DNA from: Patescibacteria group bacterium
GTDB taxonomy: Bacteria > Patescibacteriota > Minisyncoccia > Phycocordibacterales > DATDWN01
Assembly (NCBI GenBank): GCA_030917185.1
Contig: JAUPVF010000037.1
Location: 1-9,485, forward strand
Reading direction: 5' to 3'
DNA: 9,485 nucleotides
The translations under genes and the position numbers were made by a program. Below are positions 1 through 4,483 of the stretch, one piece after another. How positions within the stretch are numbered: position 1 is the first letter of the stretch; each line of letters begins with the position of its first letter. The notes under the pieces are model-generated. The model saw nothing but the letters and a program-made list of their open reading frames with translations, was not told where the DNA came from and ran no database searches.

Positions 1-68
1 GCTACTCTATACGACCAAGTTAGAAACTATTTCCGACAAAATTTTAAAATGTAACGACGGAATTCCGC

Positions 69-226
69 CACGGCACAGCGTCCACTCCGCCCAAGCACCG
101 GAGTACCGGTGCTCGGCTCCGTTCCCGCTGTTCCGTGTCCGCCCTCGCCCCCTCCGCCGTATCCATGCAAGGTTTGTTTCGCGCGGATTCCTTTGGATTG
201 GTATGGAGACGGAGGGGCTCGGGCGG
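69..226 (-). ncRNA. candidate two-hairpin structured RNA covering repeat copy A
   Basis: Read on the minus strand, two adjacent long hairpins form. The first (226 to 139) begins CCGCCC and ends GGGCGG. Inside come a GA/GA tandem mismatch, then GCCCC and TCCG paired to CGGA and GGGGC with one bulged G, then TCCAT/ATGGA. The second (137 to 69) has CACGG/CCGTG, a 2x2 internal loop, CAGCG/CGCTG, and an apical stem AGCACCGG/CCGGTGCT with loop TACT (113-94). Tandem G-A mismatches suit RNA on this strand; the opposite strand would carry U-C mismatches there. No known RNA family was recognised and no clear promoter was found, so the RNA nature is inferred. Confidence 0.5.
116..226 (-). repeat. 111-bp repeat, copy A (inverted relative to the copy at 9375-9485)
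   Basis: This stretch is the exact reverse complement of 9375-9485; position i matches position 9601-i with no mismatch over 111 bp. Homology stops sharply at 226/227 (9375/9374). The other boundary is unknown because copy B is cut by the window end. The sequence is GC-rich against AT-rich surroundings and folds on itself. The identity is seen directly. Whether it is a mobile element, a multicopy RNA gene or an assembly effect cannot be told from one window. Confidence 0.95.
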
Positions 227-246
227 GTTTCCTCTAAGGAGGAAAC
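227..246. repeat. perfect 8-bp hairpin
   Basis: GTTTCCTC and GAGGAAAC pair perfectly around a 4-nt loop (TAAG on plus). It directly abuts the boundary of the 111-bp repeat and is not part of it. No T-run follows on either strand, so it does not look like a terminator. It may be part of a larger fold of 59-280. Confidence 0.6.
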
Positions 247-319
247 TGGCAGAATTCCTAGTGGTGATGTGACGCTGTGCTGTGCTACTGACATTTTAGC
301 ATGAATTGTTTCTCCGTGG

Positions 320-359
320 AGCCTAACGGCTCAAATGGCAGGAGATGAGCCGTTAGGCT
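320..359. repeat. 14-bp perfect palindromic hairpin, terminator-like; related to 1430-1459
   Basis: AGCCTAACGGCTCA (320-333) and TGAGCCGTTAGGCT (346-359) pair perfectly around a 12-nt loop. On plus the hairpin is followed by TTGTTGT, a weak U-tract, so it could terminate a plus-strand RNA. Its inner 30 bp (325-354) match the minus strand of 1430-1459 at 27 of 30 positions, with all differences in the loop. The hairpin is certain; terminator versus dispersed palindromic element is open. Confidence 0.7.
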
Positions 360-456
360 TTGTTGTCTCGGGCACCGCTTTTGTTTGACGTCCGTGGGTG
401 CACCCTCGGCATCCGCCACGGGCATTTCCGCAATGGCTACGAGCGCCTAGATTCCA

Positions 457-503
457 AGGTGTCCTGCTTATTCCTCCGCTTCGCTTCGGAATGCAGGACA
501 CCT
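457..503. repeat. 11-bp hairpin with inner stem
   Basis: AGGTGTCCTGC (457-467) pairs with GCAGGACACCT (493-503). Inside it ATTCC (470-474) pairs with GGAAT (488-492). It sits within the larger 394-696 structure. Confidence 0.7.
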
Positions 504-507
504 GTTT

Positions 508-532
508 GGGGAGAGGAAGGAATCCTCTCCCC
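508..532. repeat. 10-bp perfect hairpin
   Basis: GGGGAGAGGA (508-517) and TCCTCTCCCC (523-532) pair perfectly around a 5-nt loop. It follows the previous hairpin by 4 nt, so the two could stack. No T-run follows on plus. It is part of the nested 394-696 structure. Confidence 0.7.
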
Positions 533-738
533 AGCTTCGGTCTCCTCCTCGCACAACCCCTCTTCTCTTTTTCATTTAAGAGATAGCGGTGTCGCTTTCG
601 CTTCCGATTTATGTGACTTCTTTTTCGGCGGCGCTCGTCAGATACCGGACGCCATAGCGGAAATGCCCGAGGCTACATTTTGTGTGTTTGACCCACCCGC
701 CCATTCGCGCACACGAGTACATACTCCCCATATTATCC

Positions 739-778
739 ACACAAAATTAATGTTGACTTTTGAATTTTGTGTTATAAT
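739..778 (+). promoter_or_regulatory. promoter of the 785-1065 RNA, lying in a perfect dyad
   Basis: The -10 box is TATAAT (773-778) with an extended TGT just upstream. TTGACT (753-758) is the likely -35, although the 14-nt spacing is short, so the extended -10 may matter more. A perfect 10-bp inverted repeat, ACACAAAATT (739-748) and AATTTTGTGT (763-772), flanks the -35 and abuts the -10, as expected for a repressor operator. Expected start of transcription is about 784-786. Operator function is inferred. Confidence 0.65.
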
Positions 779-784
779 AAAGTT

Positions 785-1065
785 AACTCTCGTTTTACCG
801 CGAGAGGGACTTATCAGCTAACTAGCAAAATTATGTTAGGAAAGTTGTTAAGAGGTACCTTGAATTGCTAGGCATAGGCTGTGCCTAGACATCGTAGGTC
901 TCAGTAAGTCAGTACGATTAGTGAACACGAAAAAGAAGTTTTGGTATCCACCAGAATTTCCTATTTTGGGAGAAAAGATTAGCCATCAGATCAAACAAAA
1001 TTGTAGTGTAAAAACAATTCTTAATGACTGAAAGCAAAAGTCTCCTTGGATAGGAGACTTTTGTC
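785..1065 (+). ncRNA. candidate independent non-coding RNA gene, about 280 nt
   Basis: A promoter at 753-778 and an intrinsic terminator at 1036-1070 enclose about 280 nt with no convincing reading frame. Local stems are visible: CTCTCG/CGAGAG (787-792 with 801-806), CTAAC/GTTAG (818-822 with 835-839), CTAGGCA/TGCCTAG (868-874 with 882-888), ATCGTA/TACGAT (891-896 with 913-918), and AATTGT/ACAATT (999-1004 with 1014-1019). GGTACC (854-859) can pair with GGTATC (943-948), closing a three-way junction over two of these. I checked for tmRNA (no GGTTTCGAC), RNase P RNA (no GAGGAAAGTC) and SRP RNA signatures and saw none. It does not lead into a plus-strand gene, so it is not obviously a riboswitch. 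Confidence 0.6.
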
Positions 1066-1070
1066 GTTTT
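1036..1070 (+). terminator. intrinsic terminator of the ncRNA, possibly bidirectional
   Basis: AAAAGTCTCCT (1036-1046) and AGGAGACTTTT (1052-1062) form an 11-bp stem with a 5-nt loop, followed by GTCGTTTT. On minus the stem also ends in TTTT, so it may stop the winged-helix operon, whose last stop codon is at 1129-1131. Confidence 0.88.
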
Positions 1071-1128
1071 ACCGCTACATATATTCTAGCAAATATTCTT
1101 TAAAACAATATGAAGTGCTGTGGATAAA

Positions 1129-1722
1129 TTATATTTTTATGTAACTCACACCTTTTCCAGTTTTTCCAACTTGTTTGATTTTGTTTTCTTTTTCCAGAAT
1201 TTCTAAATATCTGGTCACAGTAGCATCGGAAACATGAAGTAGCTCTACAACTTGGTCGTTAGTTATGTTTGTTCGCTTCGCGAACAAAGTCATCACACGA
1301 TCTAACTTTTTTCTTTTTCGAAATTGAATTGCTTGTTGTGCTTTTGTAAACAGTTCGCGAATTATATTTTTTGGCTGTGGGACAGAAACCGGTGTTGATT
1401 CTGGAACAATCGGCTCAACTGGTTTCTCCAACGGCTCATTTCCTGCCGATTGAGCCGTTCCAGTTTCGGGAACAGAAACCGACTCTGATTCTGGCCATAT
1501 TTGCCTGTCCACCAAAGCTTCAGCAGGATCGAGAGCCACCTGGACAGGTTCGACTATCTGGCTCTCTGGTGGATTTTGGCTCAAATTATCATCTTTGACC
1601 GGGGGCGGGGTAACTGGGCTCTTAGAGGCTTCTGGGACCCCAGAAGGCATAGTGACCTGCTCAGAAACTGTTGGATTTGAGGTATCTGGCATAGGAGTGT
1701 TTTGTGTTGTTTCGTCAGACAT
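1129..1722 (-). CDS. winged helix-turn-helix protein with long Pro/Glu/Ser-rich N-terminus
   Basis: This encodes 197 aa. Residues 1-115 are low complexity (Pro, Ser, Glu, Thr, Val), probably disordered, with a repeated PES..VSVP segment near residues 77-86 and 107-115. The DNA also repeats there (around 1378-1403 and 1469-1495). Residues 116-197 look like a compact winged helix: basic helix RKRKKLDRVMTLFAKR, helix NITNDQVVELLHV, recognition helix SDATVTRYLEILEKENKI, then a short Gly/Lys wing. A DNA-binding role is inferred from this fold; there is no signal peptide or ligand domain. Its ATG lies 16 nt after the nucleotidyltransferase stop with no SD, so the two form an operon. It may regulate the dyad-covered promoter at 2537-2568. 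Residues 89-98 are encoded by a palindrome shared with 320-359. Confidence 0.85.
   Translation of the reverse strand: MSDETTQNTPMPDTSNPTVSEQVTMPSGVPEASKSPVTPPPVKDDNLSQNPPESQIVEPVQVALDPAEALVDRQIWPESESVSVPETGTAQSAGNEPLEKPVEPIVPESTPVSVPQPKNIIRELFTKAQQAIQFRKRKKLDRVMTLFAKRTNITNDQVVELLHVSDATVTRYLEILEKENKIKQVGKTGKGVSYIKI
1430..1459. repeat. palindromic element inside the winged-helix coding sequence
   Basis: AACGGCTCA and TGAGCCGTT flank a 12-nt loop, the same geometry as the intergenic hairpin at 325-354. On the coding strand 27 of 30 bases match that copy, with the three differences in the loop. It encodes TAQSAGNEPL, in frame, in the disordered linker. This resembles in-frame palindromic insertions known in Rickettsia, but only two copies are visible, so mobility is inferred. 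Confidence 0.6.
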
Positions 1723-1738
1723 AAAATTTTACTACTTT

Positions 1739-2530
1739 TTAGTTTATTAAACTTTTCCAATATTCTACCGCTTTATCTTTTTCTTCTTCGGTTACCGTAC
1801 CTTTTATGGATGGGTTTATGATGTTTTTGTTCCACAATCCATATTCCCCATCATTAAATACAACTTTCACCAAATCGGAATAGATTTTGAATTTTTCGGA
1901 AACTGATTGAGCCTTTACGCATGACATATACAGATTATAAAAAGTTGGGTCGTTTACCTTTAAATATCTCATCACTTGTTTTTCACCCCTCCAAGGAATG
2001 TTTCTGAATTCAAAATATGCCATTAGAAGATTGTAAGTATCCTGCAAAAGTTTTATCTCTAAAAGCTCGTGATATTCCAGATTATCAGAATTAAAATATC
2101 TTTTGTTTGTTATATAAGCAGAATTAATCCAAGATTCAAATTTTTTCATTTCTATATTTGGAACTTTCATTTTTGCTTTCACTTTTTGGATATCTTTTTT
2201 CAATTTTGAAAGAGTGCCAGACTTGTCAAATTCTATGTTTGCATTTTCTAGCCAGTTTATCAAAACACCATCCATCGTGTTTGCTGGAATTTCCTGATCA
2301 TTCATCAATTTTTCCAATGTTTGAATATCGTAGAAAAAGATATCGGCTGGTTTGTCATCTATAAACTGGAACAATGAAAATAGTTTTTGTGTATTTTCTT
2401 TGAAGATAACAGCTAGATCAATATCACTATATGTTTTTTCTTCACCTATACCTTGAGAACCAACTACACACAGAGCGTCCACATTATCATTATTTTTTAA
2501 ATTTTCTATTAGATTTTTTAGAGTTTGCAT
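1739..2530 (-). CDS. minimal-type nucleotidyltransferase domain protein
   Basis: This encodes 263 aa. The N-terminus has the DNA polymerase beta-like nucleotidyltransferase signature: GS at residues 24-25, then SDIDLAV with metal-binding Asp36 and Asp38, and a likely third acidic residue at Asp63 in ADIFFYD. The family includes aminoglycoside and lincosamide nucleotidyltransferases and MNT antitoxin-type enzymes; the substrate here is unknown. Residues about 105-263 are helical and lack a recognisable HEPN RxxxxH motif, so a classic MNT-HEPN pair is not supported. The open frame extends upstream, but that part lies under the divergent lipoprotein gene. I chose the ATG at 2530 because GS..DxD then falls at the usual distance from the N-terminus and a -10 box ends 6 nt before it. 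It is the first gene of an operon with the winged-helix gene. Confidence 0.85.
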   Translation of the reverse strand: MQTLKNLIENLKNNDNVDALCVVGSQGIGEEKTYSDIDLAVIFKENTQKLFSLFQFIDDKPADIFFYDIQTLEKLMNDQEIPANTMDGVLINWLENANIEFDKSGTLSKLKKDIQKVKAKMKVPNIEMKKFESWINSAYITNKRYFNSDNLEYHELLEIKLLQDTYNLLMAYFEFRNIPWRGEKQVMRYLKVNDPTFYNLYMSCVKAQSVSEKFKIYSDLVKVVFNDGEYGLWNKNIINPSIKGTVTEEEKDKAVEYWKSLIN

Positions 2531-2536
2531 AGGTTG

Positions 2537-2568
2537 ATTATAACAGAATAAGTTATTCTTTGTTATAA
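2537..2568 (-). promoter_or_regulatory. promoter of the nucleotidyltransferase operon inside a 31-bp dyad
   Basis: On minus, TGT-TATAAT (extended -10; TATAAT at 2542-2537) ends 6 nt before the ATG, so transcription would start at or next to the start codon (leaderless). The -35 is weak (ATAACA, 2566-2561). TTATAAC plus AGAATAA (2538-2551) pair with TTATTCT plus GTTATAA (2553-2559 and 2562-2568), with two extra T's, giving a 14+14 bp dyad over the whole promoter. An operator for the operon's own winged-helix protein is a plausible inference. Confidence 0.6.
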
Positions 2569-2578
2569 AATAAAAAGC

Positions 2579-2629
2579 TACTACCCTTGACAGATTAAAG
2601 TTTATGTGTATATAATATACCCGGTAGTA
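2579..2629 (+). promoter_or_regulatory. strong sigma-70-type promoter of the lipoprotein gene, flanked by an inverted repeat
   Basis: TTGACA (2587-2592), an 18-nt spacer and TATAAT (2611-2616) match the consensus. The start of transcription should be near 2623, giving a leader of about 32 nt that contains GAGGAGG (2644-2650). TACTACC (2579-2585) and GGTAGTA (2623-2629) form a 7-bp inverted repeat just outside the two boxes, a possible operator. Confidence 0.8.
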
Positions 2630-2654
2630 CCAAAACACATTTAGAGGAGGCGCC

Positions 2655-3344
2655 ATGCGCAATAAGCTGACCATCATGTTTCTGACTGCATTTCTCGTCG
2701 TTTTGACGGCGTGCAGTTCAACCAAGCAGGTTTCCGACAACAAGAAGATGTCGCCCATCGTGGACGACGCTAAGACCCAGAAGGTCAACGAGTTGCGGAG
2801 TCGCTTCGAGACCCTAACCACCAACAAGTCCATGATCGCCAACGCGGCGATGCTTGGCGACACAGTCGACGGCCCATGCACGCTCTACTATGAGTGGCAG
2901 TCGCTCAACACCGTAAAGGCCGCATACGACAAGCTGGAATACGGGTTGACCGATTTCTCCGCTAACCTCAACGAGGCGGTGAAGACGGCGGCTCAAAAGG
3001 CCACGACTGCGGCGTACGAGCGGATGAAGAACGGCAAGACTCTTTCCTGCAAGGGATTGACGAATGACCGGCTTACTCTGTTCGGCAACATTGCCAAGCT
3101 CATGGACGAGTATGGCAGGCCGGCTGACACGGAGGCGTTCGACCCAGCAATTCTGCGGGCTGCCTGTCTTCGGGAGATCAAGCCCGAAGTCCAGGAAATC
3201 CTGGCGACAATCAAGAAGTACGACGCCAACAGTGACACACTCGGCTGGCTCGCGAACTATGTCGAGAGCGTCAAGACCACCTGGCACTTCACTCCCGAGG
3301 AGATCGGGGTGCCCAAGGCTCTGATCACTCGCCTCGACCTCTGA
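2655..3344 (+). CDS. predicted lipoprotein, GC-rich, unknown function
   Basis: This encodes 229 aa. A signal peptide (basic MRNK, hydrophobic residues 5-17) ends in lipobox LTAC with Cys20, so the mature protein should be lipid-anchored outside the membrane. The remainder looks largely helical, with a hydrophilic linker at about 21-45 and further Cys at 75, 132 and 171. I recognise no domain. It has its own consensus promoter and a strong SD (GAGGAGG, 4-nt spacing), which fix the ATG at 2655. Codon third positions are very GC-rich (AAG, GAC, GCC, ATC dominate), unlike the AAA/ATT/TTA-rich neighbours. The transporter binding proteins here lack a lipobox. All this points to horizontal acquisition. 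Overlapping frames on the other strand are shadows. Confidence 0.82.
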   Translation: MRNKLTIMFLTAFLVVLTACSSTKQVSDNKKMSPIVDDAKTQKVNELRSRFETLTTNKSMIANAAMLGDTVDGPCTLYYEWQSLNTVKAAYDKLEYGLTDFSANLNEAVKTAAQKATTAAYERMKNGKTLSCKGLTNDRLTLFGNIAKLMDEYGRPADTEAFDPAILRAACLREIKPEVQEILATIKKYDANSDTLGWLANYVESVKTTWHFTPEEIGVPKALITRLDL

Positions 3345-3370
3345 ATCGCCGTCTGCAAGGACGTCCAATT

Positions 3371-3395
3371 GGGGAACAGTTAATTTCTGTTCCCC
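3371..3395 (+). terminator. 9-bp hairpin after the lipoprotein gene, weak terminator
   Basis: GGGGAACAG (3371-3379) and CTGTTCCCC (3387-3395) form a perfect stem with a 7-nt loop, 27 nt after the lipoprotein stop codon. No T-run follows, so it may be an inefficient terminator or an mRNA-stabilising end. A new promoter begins 6 nt later. Confidence 0.5.
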
Positions 3396-3400
3396 AGGAT

Positions 3401-3429
3401 TTGAACTCGGCAAACGGTTTTGGTAAAAT
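3401..3429 (+). promoter_or_regulatory. promoter of the two tiny genes
   Basis: TTGAAC (3401-3406), a 17-nt spacer and TAAAAT (3424-3429) with an extended TGG (3421-3423). Transcription should start near 3436, a few bases before the AAGGAGG SD (3442-3448) of the first tiny gene. Confidence 0.7.
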
Positions 3430-3453
3430 TGTAACCAGACAAAGGAGGGTATC

Positions 3454-3558
3454 ATGGGACAATTCGGTTCCAAGGGCGGATTGCAGAGAATGGTTCCGCT
3501 CAAGACCAATCGCAAAAAGGATGCCGATAAAAAGGCACCCGAGAAGGTCATCAAGTAG
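3454..3558 (+). CDS. 34-aa basic protein with FGSKGG motif
   Basis: The protein begins MGQFGSKGGLQRMV and ends in a Lys-rich tail (KKDADKKAPEKVIK), strongly basic and probably unstructured, with no membrane segment. It is too short for most gene callers. Support comes from a near-perfect SD (AAGGAGG, 5 nt before ATG), a dedicated extended -10 promoter 25 nt upstream, and a related gene immediately downstream. The TAG stop overlaps the SD of that gene, so translation may be coupled. Codon use is intermediate to GC-rich, as in the lipoprotein gene. Its function is unknown; binding to nucleic acid or ribosomes would fit the charge but is only a guess. Confidence 0.7.
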   Translation: MGQFGSKGGLQRMVPLKTNRKKDADKKAPEKVIK

Positions 3559-3567
3559 GAGGACCAC

Positions 3568-3684
3568 ATGGCAGGCTTCGGTTCGCGTGGTGGTTTCCGA
3601 AAAGTCGGAGTATCCACTCCGAAACAAGTCCAGCCCCCAAAACCCGTGCCACAAGCACCGACTACTACCAAACCGAAGTCGTAA
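3568..3684 (+). CDS. 38-aa basic protein with FGSRGG motif, paralogue of the preceding tiny gene
   Basis: The protein begins MAGFGSRGGFRKVG and continues with a Pro/Lys/Gln/Thr-rich tail (PPKPVPQAPTTTKPKS). Residues 1-12 align with its neighbour: M-x-x-F-G-S-[K/R]-G-G-x-x-[K/R]. The SD AGGAGG (3557-3562) overlaps the upstream stop codon and lies 5 nt before the ATG. Two tandem stops (TAA TAA) end it. The shared N-terminus with divergent tails suggests that FGS[K/R]GG is the functional part, or that the genes arose by duplication. No family recognised. Confidence 0.7.
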   Translation: MAGFGSRGGFRKVGVSTPKQVQPPKPVPQAPTTTKPKS

Positions 3685-3705
3685 TAAATCGGTTTAATCC
3701 TCAAG

Positions 3706-3714
3706 AAAGGAGGT
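3706..3714 (+). other. orphan Shine-Dalgarno sequence
   Basis: AAAGGAGGT is a full-strength SD, yet no start codon follows at a usable distance; the terminator stem begins 6 nt later. It may be a remnant of a third tiny gene deleted down to its SD. It could also recruit a ribosome or be chance. Confidence 0.5.
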
Positions 3715-3720
3715 AAAAAC

Positions 3721-3751
3721 GGCTCGCACTACGGTGTGAGCCTTTCGTTTT
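3721..3751. terminator. bidirectional intrinsic terminator between convergent units
   Basis: GGCTCGCAC (3721-3729) pairs with GTGTGAGCC (3734-3742) through one G-T wobble, loop TACG. On plus TTTCGTTTT follows, ending the tiny-gene unit. On minus the stem is followed by GTTTTT, ending the transporter operon, whose last stop codon (3750-3752) is only 7 nt away. Confidence 0.88.
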
Positions 3752-4472
3752 ATATATTTCCCAAAAATACTTTTTCCAAAATACCGGAATCCATTAAATT
3801 TTTTGGTATTCCTTCTGCTACAATGTTTCCTTTGTCTAAAACATATGTTCTATGAGCAATTTCGTTCACTGATTTCAGATTGTGCTCAACTATCACTATT
3901 GATGTTTTTCTCGCTTCGTTTATATGACGAATCTTTTCAAAAACTTCTTTAACTATTTTTGGTGCAAGTCCGATTGACGGTTCATCGAGTAGCAAAACTT
4001 TCGGATCAGTCATCATGCCTCGGGCAATGGCAAGCATTTGCTGCTGGCCGCCGGATAGGTGTCCAGATAATTCTTTCATTTTTGATTTGAGTATAGGAAA
4101 CAAATCCAATACTTCAGCAATCCTTTCTTTTATTTCATTCCTTGATTCCACTGTGTATGCTCCAATTTCTAGATTTTCTTTAACTGTTAGACTTGAAAAA
4201 ACTCGTCTGCCTTGTGGTACATATGAAATTCCTCTACCTATCATTTCTCGAGTCTCAGGTAGTATTTCTTTTTCATGCCAAAACACTTTACCAGATTCGA
4301 TTGGAATAAGTCCAAAAACAGCTTTCAGTATTGTAGATTTTCCTGCACCATTTGGTCCCATAAGCGCTACAATCTCACCCTCGTCAATATACAAAGAAAT
4401 ACCGTGTAAAACTTTTAGACTTCCATAACTGACATGCAAATTATTCAGTTGTAATAATTTTTCTTTGTCCAT
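3750..4472 (-). CDS. livF: HAAT-family ABC transporter ATP-binding protein LivF
   Basis: This encodes 240 aa, the usual length for LivF. It is one of two cytoplasmic ATPase subunits powering uptake of branched-chain amino acids or related amides. Visible motifs: Walker A GPNGAGKST (39-47), Q-loop Gln87 in YVPQGRRVF (typical of LivF), signature LSGGQ (139-143), Walker B VLLLDEP (159-165) with catalytic Glu164, and switch His197 in VEHN. All key residues are intact. It starts 11 nt after the livG stop with no SD, as the last gene of the operon, and ends against a bidirectional terminator. Substrate specificity cannot be read from the ATPase. Confidence 0.95.
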   Translation of the reverse strand: MDKEKLLQLNNLHVSYGSLKVLHGISLYIDEGEIVALMGPNGAGKSTILKAVFGLIPIESGKVFWHEKEILPETREMIGRGISYVPQGRRVFSSLTVKENLEIGAYTVESRNEIKERIAEVLDLFPILKSKMKELSGHLSGGQQQMLAIARGMMTDPKVLLLDEPSIGLAPKIVKEVFEKIRHINEARKTSIVIVEHNLKSVNEIAHRTYVLDKGNIVAEGIPKNLMDSGILEKVFLGNI

Positions 4473-4483
4473 TTTTGATATTT

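Larger units (their letters stand above)
394..696. ncRNA. candidate large structured RNA or inverted-repeat element
   Basis: A long interrupted stem closes this region. GGGCATTTCCGC (420-431) pairs with 657-668. After an A-A mismatch, ATGGC (433-437) pairs with 651-655. ACGAGCGCC (439-447) pairs with 630-638, leaving a 12-nt one-sided bulge (639-650). That gives 26 bp in total. CCTC/GAGG (404-407 with 669-672) and GTGGGT/ACCCAC (394-399 with 691-696) may extend it. Enclosed are hairpins at 457-503, 508-532, 564-583 and 585-596. Reading frames through here give Arg/Ser/Pro-rich, low-complexity translations with no SD site. I could not assign a strand or a family. Confidence 0.5.

Noticed and set aside
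7..294. 95-codon open frame on minus across the GC-rich repeat
   Set aside because: The translation is Arg/Ser/Gly-rich with no recognisable domain. There is no SD or convincing promoter, the frame runs through strong hairpins, and the 111-bp boundary falls inside it. Structured non-coding DNA explains it better.
321..358. attC-like recombination site (GCCTAAC ... GTTAGGC fits the integron core-site consensus)
   Set aside because: The two ends fit RYYYAAC and GTTRRRY, but the site is only 38 bp, perfectly paired without the extrahelical bases of real attC sites, and no integrase is visible. The homology to 1430-1459 is a better explanation.
360..821. 153-codon open frame on plus
   Set aside because: Low-complexity translation crossing long inverted repeats and the ncRNA promoter. 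Openness here is a by-product of composition.
785..1065. tmRNA, RNase P RNA or SRP RNA
   Set aside because: The hallmark sequences GGTTTCGAC, GAGGAAAGTC and the SRP apical GGAAG motif are missing, and the 5' and 3' ends do not pair. I therefore left it as an unidentified RNA.
2579..2629. Invertible (phase-variable) promoter for the lipoprotein gene
   Set aside because: The inverted repeats flanking the promoter are only 7 bp and no invertase is in the window. An operator is simpler.
2531..2881. N-terminal extension of the nucleotidyltransferase frame beyond 2530
   Set aside because: It overlaps the divergent promoter and the lipoprotein gene, and would place the GS..DxD motif over 140 residues in. 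The ATG at 2530 with its adjacent -10 box is better supported.
3396..3412. tRNA T-loop-like GAGTTCAAATCC on minus
   Set aside because: The flanking bases do not form a T stem, and no acceptor, D or anticodon arms can be found around it.
2814..3704. Long open frames on minus under the lipoprotein and tiny genes
   Set aside because: They mirror GC-rich coding on plus. The plus genes have promoters, SD sites and a lipoprotein signal; the minus frames have none.
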